Shown here piece by piece: positions 62,834 through 64,000 of a stretch of DNA of 64,000 bases. Positions within the stretch are counted from its first letter, which is position 1; every line of letters starts with the position of its first letter. The position numbers and the translations under genes are program-made. The notes under the pieces were generated by a model. It did not search any database and was not told where the DNA came from. It saw only the letters and a program-made list of their open reading frames with translations. This DNA comes from Psoroptes ovis. Taxonomy: Eukaryota > Arthropoda > Arachnida > Sarcoptiformes > Psoroptidae. The stretch spans positions 1,054,001 to 1,118,000 of the forward strand of contig PQWQ01000012.1 in NCBI GenBank assembly GCA_002943765.1. Reading direction: 5' to 3'.

Positions 62834-63757
62834 GTACAATATGGTCAGGTTCGCCTGTTTAATGGTGTTGTTTTCTCCCTTCTCACTCTCTTGTTTGATA
62901 TTCATTTTGATTCGTGCAAATGAAAATTTTTAAATGAAAAATCTTTGAAACAAATCGATTTCGATAGATTCAATCATACGATTTCGATCATTTTCATTGA
63001 TCATTATTCGGAAATGACTTTTAAATAATTTCAAATGAGTCTAAGATGTCAAATTTTCAAATCAAAATCTACAATTTAGAAGACATCATTGAAAATGGCC
63101 GCAAAATTTCAATGAATTGTTTAATTTTGATAAATACATATTAACAAATGATGATTTAATGATGTGAATTCACGCAATTCATTCAAATGCTAAATGATCC
63201 ATTGTTTCTTTGTCTGTTTCGTTTCAAAGCCATATAATTGTCATTTGATGTGATTTCTGGTCAGAATTATTGCTTTTTTCGGCAGCAAAAAAATTATCTG
63301 CTAAAGGGGAAAAGATTATTTCAGCCAGAGAAGTAATATTCGCCAACGGGGACAAAAAAAAAAAACGTTAATTGTCAATTAAATTACAATTAAATTTTTG
63401 AAATTTTTAAAATTTTTTCAAATTTGAAACAAAATTAAATGGAAATTATTCAAAAAATTTCAAAGAAAATAATGTTTAATTACATACATTTGTTTATTAT
63501 ATTATACTGAATGAATGAATTCATTTCATTTCAATGATAATTTATTCATCCATTAAATGAAATGAATGTCCTCAATGATCATTAGTAGCATCTTTTAATG
63601 ATAATTTTTTTTTTCGGAAAACATTTTTCTTTCGCGACACGCCATTCGTGTGGTTAATTTCATTTCAAAAAATTTTCCTTTATATGAAAGTTGACAGGTT
63701 GAACATCTTTGAACATTTCTAAATATTTTCATTCTTCAGCATTCTAATGCCGGTATT

Positions 63758-63830
63758 GCTGTCCGAAAAGTTTGTGTGCCATTTTCAATTGACAGTGAAC
63801 GATGCGATGCGCATAAACTTTTCGGACAGC
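63758..63830 (+). repeat. TGTCCGAAAAGTT-family hairpin, copy 9 (best preserved)
   Basis: GCTGTCCGAAAAGTTT (63758-63773) is the exact reverse complement of 63815-63830. The stem extends to about 22 bp if G-T pairs are allowed. The element is 73 bp. Confidence 0.85.
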
Positions 63831-64000
63831 AAAAATATCTTGACCCTTTGCTGTCTTTGTTTTCTTTTCTGGTATTCATTCTTTCATTGAACCATTGACT
63901 AATTGTATTTCGAGTCGAAAAAAACAAATCAAAATTCAAAATCTATCAATGGATACATATGAATATAACACATATTTGATATATGATCGAGCAAATGATT

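Larger units (their letters stand above)
54707..64000. other. Gene-poor region to the right edge
   Basis: No gene is supported. Contents: two hairpin-family copies (56788-56858 and 63758-63830), a possible signal-peptide exon (56667-56736), ATC/GAT runs near 57.8 and 58.5 kb, and a self-complementary GAAGTCTT-rich block at 62772-62833. Confidence 0.5.

Overview
The window is nuclear DNA of a small-genome arthropod. It is very AT-rich, full of GAT/ATC, AC/GT and AAT microsatellites, with split genes (GT-AG introns, many 50-500 bp), AATAAA signals and metazoan-only genes (EXO70, EPS8, a tau/MAP-type protein). Gene style, long Asn/His/Gln runs and compactness fit an acariform (astigmatid, dust-mite-like) mite best. 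That species-level guess is an inference; I could not search a database.

Layout: 1-642 (+) is the 3' end of an AMP-binding acyl-CoA synthetase (4CL/luciferase-like). 643-2706 is intergenic and carries a decayed DDE-transposase-like relic. 2707-4983 (-) is a single-exon EXO70 (exocyst). 6747-11928 (-) is a two-exon precursor of a secreted peptide, joined here across a 3.36-kb intron, ending in a short four-cysteine peptide behind a Gly-Lys-Arg site. 11929-23115 has no gene I can support. 23116-27312 (-) is a five-exon ferrochelatase whose start codon is not visible. 27313-33176 is mostly intergenic, with one orphan terminal exon at 32394-32443 (-). 33177-44993 (+) is a 16-exon EPS8 (1226 aa) reconstructed exon by exon. 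45218-46018 (-) is a four-exon, 192-aa tau/MAP-like protein convergent with EPS8. 46019-64000 is gene-poor and holds a pogo-like MITE, a 5'-truncated LINE with a clear target-site duplication, a long GT microsatellite and hairpin repeats.

The most unusual signal is a dispersed family of about 70-80 bp foldback (hairpin) repeats. Their arms read TGTCCGAAAAGTT / AACTTTTCGGACA. There are at least nine copies (16.7, 20.0, 34.3, 36.3, 36.6, 51.8, 52.7, 56.8 and 63.8 kb), all in introns or intergenic DNA. Several fold along nearly their whole length like a pre-miRNA or a snapback MITE. The second most interesting item is the four-cysteine peptide precursor.

Functionally the neighbours are unrelated housekeeping and cytoskeletal genes: lipid/CoA metabolism, exocytosis, heme synthesis, actin regulation (EPS8) and microtubule binding (tau-like). 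EPS8 and the tau-like gene converge so closely that their transcripts probably overlap.
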